From positions 1 through 12,728 of the forward strand of contig JALVTA010000024.1 of the NCBI GenBank assembly GCA_027036095.1: a stretch of DNA of 12,728 nucleotides, read 5' to 3'. Origin of the DNA: Thiotrichales bacterium. GTDB lineage: Bacteria; Pseudomonadota; Gammaproteobacteria; Thiomicrospirales; Thiomicrospiraceae. The notes beneath the pieces are model-generated. The model worked only from the letters and a program-made list of their open reading frames with translations. It was not told where the DNA came from and made no database searches. Positions within the stretch are counted from its first letter, which is position 1. Each line of letters starts with the position of its first letter. Positions 11,304 to 12,728 of the stretch are shown piece after piece. Both the position numbers and the translations under genes were made by a program.

Positions 11304-12728
11304 ATGGGATTCGCACAGAACTTCGCAACAGGCTTCGGCGTAGGCCGTGATATAGGCAAGACCGTACAGGCAAACCGCCGCCGCAAGGGCATGGCGGCAG
11401 CGCTCAGTGATGTTCAAGAGCCGGCCATCCCCACAGAACAACAGCAGATGCTGAGCGACCAGACTGCAGACTTCGCGCCTGAAGATGCAGCTCAGTACAT
11501 GCCCACGACTACGGACTGGATTCAGCTGCGCCGCAATGGCGCAAAGAAGATTCTCGATTCGGGCGGGTCGATGGAGGACGTGGTCAAGTTTCAGCAGTAT
11601 GTCGACCAGACTCAGAAACAGGGCCTGGAGCAGTATGGCACTGCGGCGGCTGTAGCACTGGAGCAGGGCGATCCGGATACCGCAGCGCGATATCTTGAGA
11701 CGGCCTACTCCTACTTGCCGGATGGTCTCACTGTGAAGGCAACCAATGTGGACGGTCAGCTGCTGGCATTCCCGATGAGTGAAAAGGATGGACAGCTCGT
11801 CGCGCAGCCTGTGCCGGTTACTCCGGAATACATCCGCAAGCAATTGCTAGCACTGACGGACAACAATGCGTTCCTGGCATTCGCCGAGGACAACAAGCGC
11901 TGGAAGGAAGACAGCGCTCGCAAGAACAAGACCGCGGCCGCGCAGATCCGCGCCAACGATGTGCGTGCTGCAGAGACTGAGCAGAAGCTGCGCACACCTG
12001 AGTACGGCGTACTCTCCTCGAAAGGCGCCCAGCAGGCTGCCTCAGCGGTGGGTTGGAAGACTGCTGACCTCACACGTGAAGCATCCCGGCTTAATGATCT
12101 GTTCACGCAGTTCAACGCCGACAACTACGAGAAGTTCACCGGCATCCCGACGACGCTGGCCGATGTCTACGGAGTCGCAGTGGATAGCACAACGGACATG
12201 ACGCCTGAAGAAAAGCAGGTGTTCGATGCCAACCTGCGAAAGGTGCAGCAGGCAGCATTTGGCATTCTGGAAACGAACCCGGGCATCCCGGCTAATACTG
12301 CCCTGCGCGAGGCCGAGGAGCTCGTACGCATCGTCAACAAGGGCAAGGACTACTATGCCAAGTACTTCGCCAAGAACGCGAAGGAAGATCCCAACAGCCC
12401 GTCTGGCTACAGCGTGCGCATTGACAAGCGCAAGATCAACCTGCCCGTGTTCCTGGCACCCGATGGCGGTGCTCGCGCGGAGCAGTGGGTCAAGCGCAAG
12501 AACCTGCCCGCTGGCGCCGTTACCTATCTCAAACGCCCTGCAGCCGGCCTACCGGAATGGTACAAGAAGAAGTACGGCATCAAGGACGATTCGCCGGTAG
12601 CCGTGGCCCCACCGCCTGCCGTGGCGCAGCAACCTGCTCTGCCGCCCCAGGCCCAGGCCACTGCTGGCCCCGCACCATCGCAGCAGGCTGCCCTGCCACC
12701 CCAAGCCCAGCCTCCGGCTCAGGCCTGC
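11304..12728 (+). CDS. Large internal virion protein, gp15-like (3' end outside window)
   Basis: The frame runs from ATG 11304 without a stop to the last base, giving 475 residues so far. GGGGTGG (11289-11295) lies 8 bases before the ATG, and the gene follows the upstream stop by four bases. The N-terminus is MGFAQNFATGFGVGRDIGK followed by basic residues. The bulk is helical and rich in Gln/Ala/Lys/Asp, with acidic and basic turns (EYGVLSSKGAQQAASAVGW, LNDLFTQFNADNYEKF, KDYYAKYFAKNAKEDP). From about residue 430 it turns into a Pro/Gln/Ala-rich tail. Length and place after the gp14-like gene fit the second internal core protein of T7-like phages, which lines or extends the ejection channel. 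No enzyme motif is visible in this part; a lytic or other domain may lie beyond the window. Short opposite- or other-frame ORFs here are shadows. Confidence 0.83.
   Translation, partial: MGFAQNFATGFGVGRDIGKTVQANRRRKGMAAALSDVQEPAIPTEQQQMLSDQTADFAPEDAAQYMPTTTDWIQLRRNGAKKILDSGGSMEDVVKFQQYVDQTQKQGLEQYGTAAAVALEQGDPDTAARYLETAYSYLPDGLTVKATNVDGQLLAFPMSEKDGQLVAQPVPVTPEYIRKQLLALTDNNAFLAFAEDNKRWKEDSARKNKTAAAQIRANDVRAAETEQKLRTPEYGVLSSKGAQQAASAVGWKTADLTREASRLNDLFTQFNADNYEKFTGIPTTLADVYGVAVDSTTDMTPEEKQVFDANLRKVQQAAFGILETNPGIPANTALREAEELVRIVNKGKDYYAKYFAKNAKEDPNSPSGYSVRIDKRKINLPVFLAPDGGARAEQWVKRKNLPAGAVTYLKRPAAGLPEWYKKKYGIKDDSPVAVAPPPAVAQQPALPPQAQATAGPAPSQQAALPPQAQPPAQAC
12630..12710 (+). repeat. Pro/Gln-rich repeat in the internal virion protein tail
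   Basis: The unit encoding Q-A/P-A-L-P-P-Q-A-Q occurs at 12630-12656 (QPALPPQAQ) and 12684-12710 (QAALPPQAQ), 54 bases apart in frame. The tail continues in similar style to the window edge, so more copies may follow. Confidence 0.65.

Noticed and set aside
11280..11843. 187-codon minus-strand frame near the end of the window
   Set aside because: The plus frame from 11304 is open to the window end, has a ribosome site and follows the operon order; the minus frame is a shadow.
11866..12600. Two plus-strand frames (11866-12201 and 12226-12600) inside the internal protein gene
   Set aside because: Arg/Ser/Pro-rich off-frame translations of the 11304 gene.
1..12728. CRISPR array, tRNA gene, insertion sequence, att site or anti-phage defence gene
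   Set aside because: No regularly spaced repeats, cloverleaf, transposase, integrase or defence-type domain was seen in a window filled by structural and lysis genes.

Overview
The window is a densely packed, single-strand stretch (all genes on +) from the virion and lysis region of a tailed phage. It is most likely a podovirus or a related prophage of a Gram-negative host. The phage assignment rests on an HK97-fold-type major capsid protein, two tail fibers with C-terminal S74-type chaperone domains, a P22 gp10/T7 gp12-like tail nozzle protein and a run of internal (ejection) virion proteins. The Gram-negative host is inferred from the i-spanin/o-spanin pair, the latter with a lipobox, which acts on an outer membrane. 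No tape-measure, sheath or siphovirus tail-tube gene is visible. The host genus cannot be named from the sequence. No integrase, tRNA, CRISPR array or IS element was seen.

Layout. (1) 1-2695, head and connector: the 3' end of a probable scaffolding gene, the major capsid gene, a strong intrinsic terminator, a small Lys/Ala-repeat protein, two connector/adaptor-like genes, and a 73-residue protein. (2) 2682-5475, first host-recognition module: a fiber-tail adaptor-like protein, a 638-residue fiber ending in a self-cleaving chaperone, and a 195-residue tail-associated protein with an Ig-like second half. A good sigma70-like promoter candidate lies just upstream, inside the 73-residue gene. The fiber shaft and the Ig-like half are visibly more AT-rich than their flanks, which suggests cassette exchange. 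(3) 5485-6967, lysis module: three micro-genes (46, 27 and 54 residues; the first two membrane-anchored), an M15 L,D-endopeptidase-like endolysin, a basic Cys-containing 50-residue protein, a two-TM holin-like protein, and overlapping i-spanin and o-spanin genes. (4) 6964-8016, a second, shorter fiber with the same N-terminal module and the same type of C-terminal chaperone as the first. (5) 7997-12728, tail and ejection module: nozzle, an 84-residue protein, a GNAT-like protein, a gp14-like internal virion protein, and a large internal virion protein that runs off the window.

The order nozzle, GNAT-like protein, internal protein, larger internal protein parallels T7 genes 12-13-14-15. Here the fibers and lysis genes sit between the connector genes and the nozzle. 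Nearly every junction is an ATGA/TAATG-type or longer overlap, so translation is probably coupled across the cluster. The only substantial non-coding space is the 54-base capsid-downstream gap, which holds the terminator. The window as a whole is a recognisable phage structural/lysis region; the least-described parts are the lysis-module micro-genes, the paired S74 fibers and the degenerate GNAT protein.
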